From positions 1-5,104 of the forward strand of contig JBGTIS010000205.1 in assembly GCA_041745535.1 (NCBI GenBank): a stretch of DNA of 5,104 nt, read 5' to 3'. A program made the translations under genes and the position numbers. A model generated the notes under the pieces. The model was given only the letters and a program-made list of their open reading frames with translations, was not told the origin of the DNA and searched no databases. Shown piece by piece: positions 1 through 4,870 of the stretch. The number at the start of each line of letters is the position of its first letter. Position 1 is the stretch's first letter. Source of the stretch: JBGTIS01 sp041745535. Lineage in GTDB: Bacteria; Bacteroidota; Bacteroidia; Cytophagales; Cyclobacteriaceae.

Positions 1-343
1 GATTTTCAAGATTCTTAAGCTTGTCTTTGAACTTTTTATCATTCTTTAACTCAGGAAATTTATTTAAATACTCGTTGAGCTTTTTAAATAAACTTTTATA
101 GTGAGAAAATAGGCCATCATCAATTGACTTACTTAAGCTTAATCCGATCAAAACGGATATATTTAATATGTTTAACTTTGAATTATCGCCTACAAGAAAT
201 TCTTGAAAATCAGTACTTTGTTCTAATTTCTTTTTCCATTTATCGTAATCTTTTTTATCAATTATTTCATTAATTGATGGGTACTTGTTTATTGCATCTT
301 TTGAGAAATCGATACACTTATTTATGTCCTTAAATATTTTCAT
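1..343 (-). CDS. Unrecognised Lys/Asn-rich protein, N-terminal 114 residues (runs off window)
   Basis: An open frame on the minus strand starts at ATG 343-341 and stays open to base 1, giving at least 114 residues; the stop lies outside the window. The ATG is the first one after an in-frame TAA ten codons upstream, which supports this start. The protein begins MKIFKDINKCIDFSKDAINK and is rich in Lys, Asn, Asp, Ile and Leu. It has one short hydrophobic stretch near residues 57-70 (around LNILNISVLIGLSLS), too weak to call a membrane helix, and otherwise reads as charged, helix-forming sequence. I recognise no domain or catalytic motif, so no function is given. The AT-rich codon use differs from the methyltransferase and AHSA1 genes further right and may mean horizontal acquisition, although Lys/Asn richness alone drives AT content. 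There is no clear ribosome binding site. Confidence 0.7.
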   Translation of the reverse strand, partial: MKIFKDINKCIDFSKDAINKYPSINEIIDKKDYDKWKKKLEQSTDFQEFLVGDNSKLNILNISVLIGLSLSKSIDDGLFSHYKSLFKKLNEYLNKFPELKNDKKFKDKLKNLEN

Positions 344-862
344 ATTGTAGTCATTATAGCCAAGCTTCCTTTAAAATTGCCGATAACATCTTGATAACCG
401 CAATGCGGCTATTTTTACTATACTGGAATAGCGTGGGCCGCCCCGCGGTTATTTCGAAATATTACAGATAACTGCTACTATTGACTGTGAAAATGCATTA
501 TTATACCAGTACATGCTTTTTCTAAAGTTTATTTAATTAGTACCTAAAATTATATACTTTACCTGTTCCTAACCAATATTGTAAAAAATAATGATTAATG
601 TCAATTATTCTTATATTTTTTAAGGATAAATCCTTTATACACACCTAAACATATTGGCATTTTGGCCAGGAATGGCCTGCTTTTCAGAAAATGGTGGGCA
701 TTTCCGGTTAATTACTTAGGTTAAAGGAAGTTTTTGGAAGGGTTTGAGGTGTTATTGTGGGGAAGTTTATAGTTGGTAGGGCAATAGGGGGCCATCAACT
801 CATATTTACCATCAATTTTGTATCAATAAACTGTCTTATCCAAATCAATTACCCTTATTTCC
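344..862. other. Gene-free stretch with scattered small inverted repeats
   Basis: No convincing gene is visible here. The stretch is AT-rich with many stops in all frames until an open frame that begins at 757, which I treat as spurious. Small dyads are present: AAGGAT-AA-ATCCTT at 622-635 and GGCCA-GGAA-TGGCC at 664-677. ACACCTAAAC at 641-650 is nearly complementary to GTTTGAGGTGT at 742-752. None is followed by a clear U-tract. Together with the 394-452 inverted repeat and the 863-1079 cluster, this makes about 880 bases between flanking genes, unusually long for a bacterial spacer and consistent with decayed or mobile DNA. Confidence 0.5.
394..452. repeat. Imperfect inverted repeat, possible hairpin element
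   Basis: ATAACCGC at 394-401 is the exact reverse complement of GCGGTTAT at 445-452, and inside it CTATT at 409-413 pairs with AATAG at 427-431. Between these arms lie GC-rich segments (CCGC-AAT-GCGG at 398-408; GGGCCGCCCCGCGG at 435-448) that can fold locally. It is a GC-rich island in AT-rich DNA, 51 bases upstream of the minus-strand gene start at 343. It could be a REP-like or MITE-like remnant or a terminator/attenuator for transcripts entering from the right. No long U-tract follows on either strand, so a classical intrinsic terminator is not supported. Confidence 0.5.
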
Positions 863-1079
863 TGCGCATAGGTGCCCGTATGGGCGTGTATTCCTATGAT
901 TTAGTGGGCATGTGCGGTCATATCCTGACAAATTGCCTTGAATTGATGCACATAGGTGCGCATAGGTGCCTGTATTACTTGCATTTTGCGCCTGTAAGTG
1001 CTCGTATGCGCATATATTCCTTTGAATTTGTGTGCATATCAGGTGATATTCTGACAAACCGTCCCTAACCAGAATTGAT
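863..1079. repeat. Degenerate direct-repeat cluster built on a 19-nt motif
   Basis: The motif TGCGCATAGGTGCCCGTAT at 863-881 recurs at 957-975 with 18 of 19 bases identical, and in diverged form at 987-1007. The first and third copies are followed by similar longer blocks (a TATTCCTATGATTT/TATTCCTTTGAATTT segment, then ATATCCTGACAAA/ATATTCTGACAAA and GAATTGAT), so units of about 85-95 nt appear repeated at 863-949 and 987-1079, with a shortened copy between. Local dyads occur: GCCC-GTAT-GGGC at 874-885 and TATGCGCATA at 1005-1014. The block is open in one frame on each strand (757-1068 plus, 845-1117 minus), but these frames follow the repeat periodicity and match no protein I know. I read it as a noncoding repeat or element remnant of unknown role. 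Confidence 0.6.
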
Positions 1080-1225
1080 TTTGGTTTTATCAGGAGATTT
1101 CCCTGTCTTCGAAACAATTAACGAATTGTGAGAAAAATAACTTGTGTAATAAATCTTTGATATTGATAAGTTTAAAATCTATTAATTTATATAAATTCGG
1201 TTTTTTACTTATAAATTTTGATTTT

Positions 1226-1909
1226 ATGAATACATCTTCTATTACTAAACTTTTTAAAGCCGTAGAACTGGCCCTGATTACTTTAACCGCGAAAAAAGAG
1301 CTGCAAAACAAAATGAATGCCTATAACTTTACCCCCAAACGGGTTCAGGAAGGAAATACGCTGCTGAATAATGCCCGGCTCTTACACAGTACCCAGGAAG
1401 ATCATTACGATGAGGCCCGCCGGATATCGTTACAGATTAAGCAGGATAACCATACCGCCCTGGAGGTATTCCGCGATCATGTGGCCATTGCCAAGTCGGC
1501 CTTCCGGAAAGAACCACTGCTGCTGCAGGAGCTGCACATCCAAAGGTTGGAAAATGGCATCATTGCCATGACCGAGCAGGCTATGGATTTTTACAAAAAG
1601 GCTCCCACTTATATGATACGGTTGCAGCCTTATGGTGCTTCTGTGGAAGCATTCGAGCAAAACAAAGCAGCCATTGAAGCACTGGTTACCCTGCGGGCAC
1701 AGCGGCAAATGAAAAAAGGGGATGCCGAGCATAGTACCCAGGAAAAAAATCAGGCCATCAAAGCCCTGCGGGACTGGTATGGGGAATTCCGCAAACTGGC
1801 CCGTATTGCTTTTCAGGATACGCCCCAGGTATTGGAAACCTTTGGTATCGTGGTACCTTCTGCTCCGAAAAAACGGAAAGCAACTGGTGCCAGCACTGCT
1901 AAATCCTGA
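1226..1909 (+). CDS. Hypothetical all-helical protein with two internal repeats, 227 aa
   Basis: The frame could be opened at 1142 (255 aa), but the first 28 residues would come from very AT-rich DNA, and the body of the protein begins cleanly with MNTSSITKLF at 1226, so I choose that start. The sequence is almost entirely predicted helix, with no signal peptide or membrane segment. Two halves resemble each other. HSTQE occurs at residues 54-58 and again at 169-173. The stretch around residues 79-105 (A-K-S-A-F-R-K-E-P then L-L-Q-E-L-H-I) parallels 182-208 (A-R-I-A-F-Q-D-T-P then V-L-E-T-F-G-I). The C-terminus is a basic tail, APKKRKATG from residue 213. From memory, similar two-repeat proteins ending in a PQLLE-LGIV-like stretch occur in many Bacteroidota genomes, uncharacterised and often as several copies; this is recollection, not a search. 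No function is assigned. The gene stands alone, converging on the methyltransferase/ArsR/AHSA1 block. Confidence 0.85.
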   Translation: MNTSSITKLFKAVELALITLTAKKELQNKMNAYNFTPKRVQEGNTLLNNARLLHSTQEDHYDEARRISLQIKQDNHTALEVFRDHVAIAKSAFRKEPLLLQELHIQRLENGIIAMTEQAMDFYKKAPTYMIRLQPYGASVEAFEQNKAAIEALVTLRAQRQMKKGDAEHSTQEKNQAIKALRDWYGEFRKLARIAFQDTPQVLETFGIVVPSAPKKRKATGASTAKS

Positions 1910-1940
1910 AATAAGGAGATGGACATAAATTTTAAGGTAT

Positions 1941-2025
1941 CCCCGGATGAGGCTTTGCCGAATTCCGGGGTCTCATGCATGGGATGCCGGAATTCGCCGG
2001 GCGCCGGGCGCTTTGCTCATCCGGC
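1941..2025. repeat. Large GC-rich compound inverted repeat between convergent genes (possible bidirectional terminator or REP-like element)
   Basis: Outer arms CCGGATGAG (1943-1951) and CTCATCCGG (2016-2024) are perfectly complementary. Inner arms CGAATTCCGG (1959-1968) and CCGGAATTCG (1987-1996) are also perfectly complementary around an 18-nt loop. A competing stem is possible: CCCCGGA (1941-1947) with TCCGGGG (1964-1970). The right side also contains the tandem CCGGGCG-CCGGGCG (1997-2010). The structure starts 31 bases after the stop of the upstream plus-strand gene and ends 75 bases before the stop of the facing minus-strand gene, where a transcription-ending structure for either direction would be useful. 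No U-run directly follows either arm, so it may instead be a dispersed palindromic repeat. Confidence 0.65.
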
Positions 2026-2099
2026 AAGAGTGTACCATTCCATGGTGGCCATTTTATTTTTGCTCACCTGCTAACCTATTATAGAAAAAGATCTGTGAG

Positions 2100-2546
2100 T
2101 TATACAGATTTCTCTGCTTTCTCCTTTTCCAGGTATTCTTTTAAATTGGTGCCAATGATTTGGTTCCAGCCCTTGGTAAAGCTTTCAATGGCGAAATTCG
2201 GATCGTCGGTAGGGAAGGTTTCTACGCCTTCGTGTGTTAATTTTACCCTGGTGTGGTCGCCTTCGTCAAACAATTCAAAAGTTACCAGCGAATTGCCCGG
2301 ATAGCCTTCGTATCGCCAGCTGTACGAAAGTTTCTGGTTTACGATTACTTCTTTTACAGTACACAGGTGCAGGTATTGCTTGTCTTCGGTGCCGCCATAA
2401 AACTGAAACTGAAATCCTACCACCGGCTCAAAATTTTCTAAATCAAAATACCAGTGCTTCATTTCGTTTTTGTCGGTAATGGCTTTCCAAACCTGCGCTA
2501 CAGGAGCGTTAATGGTGACTTCCTTGATAATGGGGTTAGTTTTCAT
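2100..2546 (-). CDS. AHSA1/SRPBCC-domain protein, 148 aa
   Basis: This is a complete small SRPBCC-fold protein of the AHSA1 (activator of Hsp90 ATPase homologue 1-like) type, typical in length for bacterial stand-alone members. It begins KEVTINAPVAQVWKAITD (residues 8-25), the usual first strand and helix, with the conserved aromatic W32 following. G44-G52 (GFQFQFYGG) forms central strands, a SYSWRYEGYPG stretch follows near residue 75, and the C-terminal helix is GWNQIIGTNLKEYLEK (126-141). Such folds enclose a hydrophobic ligand cavity; most bacterial members have no known ligand, and no enzymatic residues can be assigned. Its start overlaps the end of the ArsR-type gene by 11 nt, so the two are almost certainly co-transcribed and translationally coupled. 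ArsR repressor followed by SRPBCC protein is a common bacterial gene pair, and a cytosolic role under the control of that repressor is inferred. Confidence 0.9.
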   Translation of the reverse strand: MKTNPIIKEVTINAPVAQVWKAITDKNEMKHWYFDLENFEPVVGFQFQFYGGTEDKQYLHLCTVKEVIVNQKLSYSWRYEGYPGNSLVTFELFDEGDHTRVKLTHEGVETFPTDDPNFAIESFTKGWNQIIGTNLKEYLEKEKAEKSV

Positions 2547-2850
2547 TTTTGTTTTCTATATGGGTTTTTAATGAATTGAGTTTTTCGTCCCAGAACTGAC
2601 TGAAATAGTTCACCCAGTCCGCTACCTCTTTTAACTTTTCGGGCAGGGTGTGGCAGTACCGTTCCCGGCCTTTCTGGCGAATGCTGACCAGACCGCATTC
2701 CGTTAGTATTTTGATGTGTTTGGAAATGGCCGGGCGACTTACTTCAAAGTTGTCGGCTACTTCGTTCATGGTAAGCGACTGCTGCGTCAGCAGCCCGATA
2801 ATTTCCCGCCGGATGGGGTCGGCTATGGCCTGGAATACGTCTCTTCGCAT
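2536..2850 (-). CDS. ArsR-family winged-helix transcriptional repressor, 104 aa
   Basis: This is a small winged-helix regulator of ArsR/SmtB type. It opens with FQAIADPIRREIIGLL (residues 6-21), the signature first helix with D11-P12-R14-R15. The helix-turn-helix follows at about 27-49 (TMNEVADNFEVSRPAISKHIKIL), the recognition helix starting at S38. The wing is IRQKGRERYCHTL (57-69). The metal-binding ELCVCDL-type cysteine pair of arsenic/zinc sensors is absent; only isolated C52 and C66 are present, so this is probably not a metal sensor but belongs to the SRPBCC-associated subgroup. The start at 2850 is fixed by the palindrome and promoter immediately upstream and leaves a leader of only about 15 nt with no Shine-Dalgarno site. 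It overlaps the AHSA1 gene by 11 nt. The protein probably binds GTAACC-N4-GGTTAC sites over its own promoter and represses the pair; the inducing signal is unknown. Confidence 0.92.
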   Translation of the reverse strand: MRRDVFQAIADPIRREIIGLLTQQSLTMNEVADNFEVSRPAISKHIKILTECGLVSIRQKGRERYCHTLPEKLKEVADWVNYFSQFWDEKLNSLKTHIENKNEN

Positions 2851-2856
2851 AATAAT

Positions 2857-2872
2857 GTAACCGTTTGGTTAC
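2857..2872. promoter_or_regulatory. Operator O1, perfect dyad GTAACC-N4-GGTTAC
   Basis: GTAACCGTTTGGTTAC is a perfect inverted repeat with 6-bp arms and a 4-bp spacer. It lies only 6 bp upstream of the ArsR-type start codon, covers the expected transcription start, and touches the last base of the -7 box. Size and symmetry fit a dimeric winged-helix repressor. Binding by the adjacent ArsR-family protein is inferred from position. Confidence 0.75.
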
Positions 2873-2903
2873 AAATATATATGAAACCGATTGGTTACGC
2901 AAT
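2872..2903 (-). promoter_or_regulatory. Bacteroidota-type promoter for the ArsR/AHSA1 pair
   Basis: On the minus strand TATATTTG (2879-2872) is an exact match to the Bacteroidota -7 consensus TAnnTTTG, and ATTG (2903-2900) matches three of four bases of the -33 TTTG box. The 20-bp spacer is within the 17-23 bp usually quoted. Transcription would start near 2866, inside operator O1. This gives the ArsR/AHSA1 pair a promoter separate from the upstream methyltransferase gene, which ends only 14 bp upstream of the -33 box. Confidence 0.7.
2883..2898. promoter_or_regulatory. Operator O2, near-perfect dyad AAACC-N4-GGTTAC
   Basis: GAAACCGATTGGTTAC repeats the O1 pattern with one arm mismatch (GAAACC instead of GTAACC) and the same 4-bp spacer. 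It starts 26 bp from the start of O1 and fills most of the spacer between the -33 and -7 boxes, so occupancy should block RNA polymerase directly. Two sites at this spacing suggest two dimers, possibly cooperative. Confidence 0.7.
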
Positions 2904-2916
2904 AAAAAAATAAAAT

Positions 2917-3684
2917 TTATTTGGTAGCTACCACCCGAAGGCGTACATAATCGGCGTACCACTTGCCATTTTTGAAGGCATAAGGTTTGATGGTTTCCTG
3001 CACTTCCTGCTTAATGGTTTCCATATCCTCAGCAGTTACTCCTTTAAAAAAAGCTTCGCCAAACATAGATAACCAGTCTTTGATACCGGTATGTGCATCG
3101 GCCAGTTCGGTAGGCCGGTCGAAATGCTGGGCTAGGGTTACCCGAAAACCCTGTTTTTCCAATAAAGGAGTATATGTTCCGATAGAAGGAAAATACCAGA
3201 GGTCGAGGGCAGCCTGCTGCTGATAACCTTTACTGGCAAGTGCCTTGCGCAGTGCATTCACAATGGTTTGTACATTGCCTTTGCCGCCAAATTCAATCAC
3301 CATGCGTCCGCCGGGTTTCAGGTTTTCATACATACATCGGATAGCACCCTGGTAGTTTTTTACCCAGTGTAAAGTGGCATTGGAAAAGATCGCGTCAAAT
3401 TTTTCCTCAAAATGAAAGCTGGCAGCATCGGCCACTTTAAAATTTATGTGCCGGAACCTGGCAGCAGCATCCGCGATCATGGCTGCTGAACTGTCGATGC
3501 CGGTCACATTTTTAGCGGTTTCGCTGATTTTGGCGGTTAATTGTCCTGAACCACAACCTACATCCAGTATGCTTTCATTTTGTTGGGGCGCCAGCATATC
3601 GATAAGGCTTTCTCCATACTGATACACAAAGGCATGTTTTTCATTATACAGGTTGGGTTGCCAGGTGTTAGAAGGTTGATTCAT
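2917..3684 (-). CDS. Class I SAM-dependent methyltransferase, 255 aa
   Basis: This is a complete Rossmann-fold methyltransferase of the Methyltransf_11/25 group, resembling trans-aconitate 2-methyltransferase-like proteins in length and layout. Motif I is ILDVGCGSGQLT (residues 39-50), the glycine-rich SAM loop. The acidic residue for the SAM ribose is D64 in VTGIDSSAAMI. D86 in VADAASF should sit near the adenine. Post-motif strand FDAIFSNATLHWV (96-108) and LKPGGRMVIEF (122-132) complete the core. The C-terminal third (about 140-255) is a helical substrate-binding region, with YADYVRLRVVATK at the end. The acceptor substrate cannot be read from sequence. The start is ATG 3684-3682, with no obvious ribosome binding site. 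It is on the same strand as the ArsR/AHSA1 pair, with a 66-bp gap that holds the pair's own promoter, so read-through is possible but the genes are probably separately controlled. The protein is soluble and cytosolic. Confidence 0.93.
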   Translation of the reverse strand: MNQPSNTWQPNLYNEKHAFVYQYGESLIDMLAPQQNESILDVGCGSGQLTAKISETAKNVTGIDSSAAMIADAAARFRHINFKVADAASFHFEEKFDAIFSNATLHWVKNYQGAIRCMYENLKPGGRMVIEFGGKGNVQTIVNALRKALASKGYQQQAALDLWYFPSIGTYTPLLEKQGFRVTLAQHFDRPTELADAHTGIKDWLSMFGEAFFKGVTAEDMETIKQEVQETIKPYAFKNGKWYADYVRLRVVATK

Positions 3685-3984
3685 GTTGGGGTTTTTAATT
3701 TACTAACGTTTTCAACAACTGAGGGGAGTTAAATTTCAGTCTTTTAATTTAATAGGAAGGTATAAGGTTTTTCCATTGTGACATTAAAAAAATCAGCTTT
3801 TCAATATACCGATTCCCGTAAAAATTTAAGTAATTCAATAACTTTTTCCAGAATTTGAAAAGTTTATCAGCAAAAAATCAACCTCAAAAATACACTTGTG
3901 GGGGCGCAAAAAGTTTAATGTGGAACAAAAAACAAAAACATTTTGGAAAGGAGATACTTTTTTTGTTTTCAATATTATAAACAT
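3685..3984. other. AT-rich divergent intergenic region
   Basis: No gene is supported between the methyltransferase start and the higBA operators. The DNA is strongly AT-rich with homopolymer runs. It must hold the minus-strand methyltransferase promoter, but I find no good TAnnTTTG box there. AACTTTT (3840-3846) and AAAAGTT (3858-3864) form a weak AT-rich dyad around an 11-nt loop. TTTG at 3962-3965 may be the -33 element of the higBA promoter. Confidence 0.5.
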
Positions 3985-3996
3985 AGTGTAACTTTT
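3962..3996 (+). promoter_or_regulatory. Possible higBA promoter
   Basis: TTTG at 3962-3965 is followed after 23 bp by TAACTTTT (3989-3996), which matches seven of eight positions of the Bacteroidota -7 box TAnnTTTG. The -7 candidate lies inside the first operator repeat, the arrangement expected of an autorepressed toxin-antitoxin promoter. The identical TAACTTTT in the second repeat (4021-4028) is an alternative -7 box but lacks a well-placed TTTG. Confidence 0.4.
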
Positions 3997-4004
3997 TTCG
4001 TTAC
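3985..4004. promoter_or_regulatory. higBA operator copy 1 (GTAAC-N7-GTTAC dyad)
   Basis: AGTGTAACTTTTTTCGTTAC occurs here and again, base for base, at 4017-4036. Within it GTAAC and GTTAC form a perfect 5-bp dyad around a 7-bp T-rich spacer. It sits 73 bp upstream of the toxin start. The antitoxin carries a helix-turn-helix DNA-binding domain, so autorepression by HigA or the HigBA complex is the natural inference. Confidence 0.7.
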
Positions 4005-4016
4005 ATTCACTTGGGG

Positions 4017-4036
4017 AGTGTAACTTTTTTCGTTAC
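4017..4036. promoter_or_regulatory. higBA operator copy 2, exact 20-nt repeat
   Basis: This is an identical 20-nt copy of the dyad at 3985-4004, offset by 32 bp, which is about three helical turns and would put both sites on the same DNA face. It ends 41 bp before the toxin start. The leader between also contains the small dyad TACTA-AA-TAGTA (4057-4068). Confidence 0.7.
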
Positions 4037-4077
4037 CTTCCGAAATGGAAACACCATACTAAATAGTAATTCATGAA

Positions 4078-4359
4078 ATGTTAAAGAGTTTTAATCACAA
4101 AGGGCTGCAAAAGTTTAGTGAGACTGGAAGTACGGAAGGGATAGACGCAAAACATGCAGAAAAAATAAGTGATATTCTTACTTTATTAAACGTAGCCAAA
4201 TCGCATCGGGATATGAATGTTCCCGGTTGGGATTTACACCAATTAAAGAGGCCGCCACTCAGAGGCCATTGGGCCGTAAAGATTTCAGGTGCGTGGCGGA
4301 TTACCTTTATATTTGACGGAGAGGAGGCCGTAAAAATAGATTATCAGCAATACCATTAA
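4078..4359 (+). CDS. higB: HigB toxin, RelE/ParE superfamily mRNA interferase, 93 aa
   Basis: This is a full-length HigB-type toxin of the usual size (about 92-93 aa). Characteristic stretches are SFNHKGLQKF (4-13) with a following GSTEGI, then AKHAEKISDILTLL (24-37), the MNVPGWDLHQLK block (46-57), LRGHWAVKISGAWRITFIF (61-79), and the C-terminal DYQQYH (88-93). In this family the toxin binds the ribosome and cuts mRNA. Basic and histidine residues such as H54, K57 and R74, and the terminal Y92-H93, are in the places expected for the active site, and all are present, so the toxin looks intact. The start is ATG 4078; an ATG at 4073 is out of frame and stops after three codons. Toxin before antitoxin is the normal order in higBA operons. 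Expression is probably set by the two operator repeats just upstream. Confidence 0.93.
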   Translation: MLKSFNHKGLQKFSETGSTEGIDAKHAEKISDILTLLNVAKSHRDMNVPGWDLHQLKRPPLRGHWAVKISGAWRITFIFDGEEAVKIDYQQYH

Positions 4360-4405
4360 ATTATTACCCTAACATCCAAAAATAAGGAATTTAATACACA
4401 TAATT

Positions 4406-4708
4406 ATGAGACTTTATAATCCAGGGCATCCCGGCAGGATACTAAAGCAGTATCTTGAAGGTGGAGGCATATCTATCACGTTATTAGCCGAGCGGGTTGG
4501 AATGGCTAGAAAAACTATATCTGAAATAATCCATGGCAGGGCAAGGATAACTCCGCCTGTCGCACGGAAATTAGCGAAGGCGTTACATACCGATGCTGGT
4601 ATCTGGTTACGGCTTCAAGCGCAACATGACGAATGGGAGCTTAGCCAAGCATCTGAAGATGATATAAAACATATTGTACCCTTTGAATTTGAAAAAACTG
4701 ACTATTGA
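4406..4708 (+). CDS. higA: HigA antitoxin, XRE-family helix-turn-helix protein, 100 aa
   Basis: This is a complete HigA-type antitoxin of typical length. It opens with the family hallmark YNPGHPGRILKQYLEG (residues 4-19). The helix-turn-helix spans about 23-48: SITLLAERVGMARKTISEII, then H43-GRARITP. The segment PPVARKLAKALHTDAGIWLRLQAQHD (50-75) completes the XRE fold with the conserved W67-L68 and Q71. The acidic C-terminus (SEDDIKHIVPFEFEKTDY) is likely to contact the toxin. It neutralises HigB by direct binding and represses the operon. The gap to higB is 46 bp, longer than the few bases often seen, but there is no convincing promoter in it, so one transcript is assumed. A terminator follows 29 bp after the stop. 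Confidence 0.94.
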   Translation: MRLYNPGHPGRILKQYLEGGGISITLLAERVGMARKTISEIIHGRARITPPVARKLAKALHTDAGIWLRLQAQHDEWELSQASEDDIKHIVPFEFEKTDY

Positions 4709-4737
4709 AAACAAGGCAAATCAAAAAATATTTAAGG

Positions 4738-4761
4738 GAGTGCTTCAGGGCGCTCTTTTTT
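4738..4761 (+). terminator. Rho-independent terminator of the higBA operon
   Basis: GAGTGC (4738-4743) and GCGCTC (4750-4755) form a 6-bp stem with one G-U pair around a 6-nt loop, followed directly by six T (4756-4761). It lies 29 bp after the higA stop. Confidence 0.85.
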
Positions 4762-4803
4762 GTGTTTATAAGAATAAATAAATGAAGTATACCTAAATAA
4801 AGG

Positions 4804-4870
4804 CATAAAATGTACAAGCTGTGCTAACAGGTACCTCAAGCCACATATAAGCCTCACAGCTTGCTTTATG
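4804..4870. repeat. Bulged inverted repeat just before the rhamnosidase remnant
   Basis: CAAGCTGTG (4815-4823) and CACAGCTTG (4855-4863) are perfect 9-bp complements. Outside them CATAAA (4804-4809) and TTTATG (4865-4870) pair again, separated by 5 nt on the left and 1 nt on the right. The loop is 31 nt. The right arm overlaps the first recognisable codons of the rhamnosidase remnant, so the repeat may mark the end of an inserted or rearranged segment. No transposase or target duplication is visible. Confidence 0.5.

Noticed and set aside
351..358. TATAAT-like box just upstream of the partial gene at 343
   Set aside because: It lies only about 10 nt from the ATG, no matching -35 element is visible, and the hexamer is not the Bacteroidota consensus.
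757..1068. Plus-strand open frame of 103 codons
   Set aside because: It overlaps the repeat cluster, its amino acids follow the DNA repeat, it is unusually rich in Cys, His and Ile, it matches no family I know, and an equally long minus-strand frame covers the same bases.
863..1079. CRISPR array
   Set aside because: Repeat units differ in sequence and length, spacing is irregular, and no cas genes are present.
845..1117. Minus-strand open frame of 90 codons with Y-x-H-L-C-A repeats
   Set aside because: It is the shadow of the same DNA repeat. The Cys/His pattern looks suggestive of metal binding but is irregular and explained by the nucleotide motif.
1142..1225. N-terminal 28-residue extension of the helical protein
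   Set aside because: The extension is encoded by very AT-rich DNA typical of the spacer, and the internal ATG at 1226 begins a normal soluble protein.
1430..1732. Minus-strand open frame of 100 codons inside the helical protein gene
   Set aside because: It is fully contained in a better-supported plus-strand gene and shows no recognisable domain.
2042..2060. ATGG-TGG-CCAT followed by a T-rich stretch as a terminator for the helical protein gene
   Set aside because: The stem is only 4 bp and the T-run is interrupted by A, so it is too weak to call.
1975..2304. Plus-strand open frame of 109 codons
   Set aside because: It runs through the palindromic element and antisense to the AHSA1 gene, with no family resemblance.
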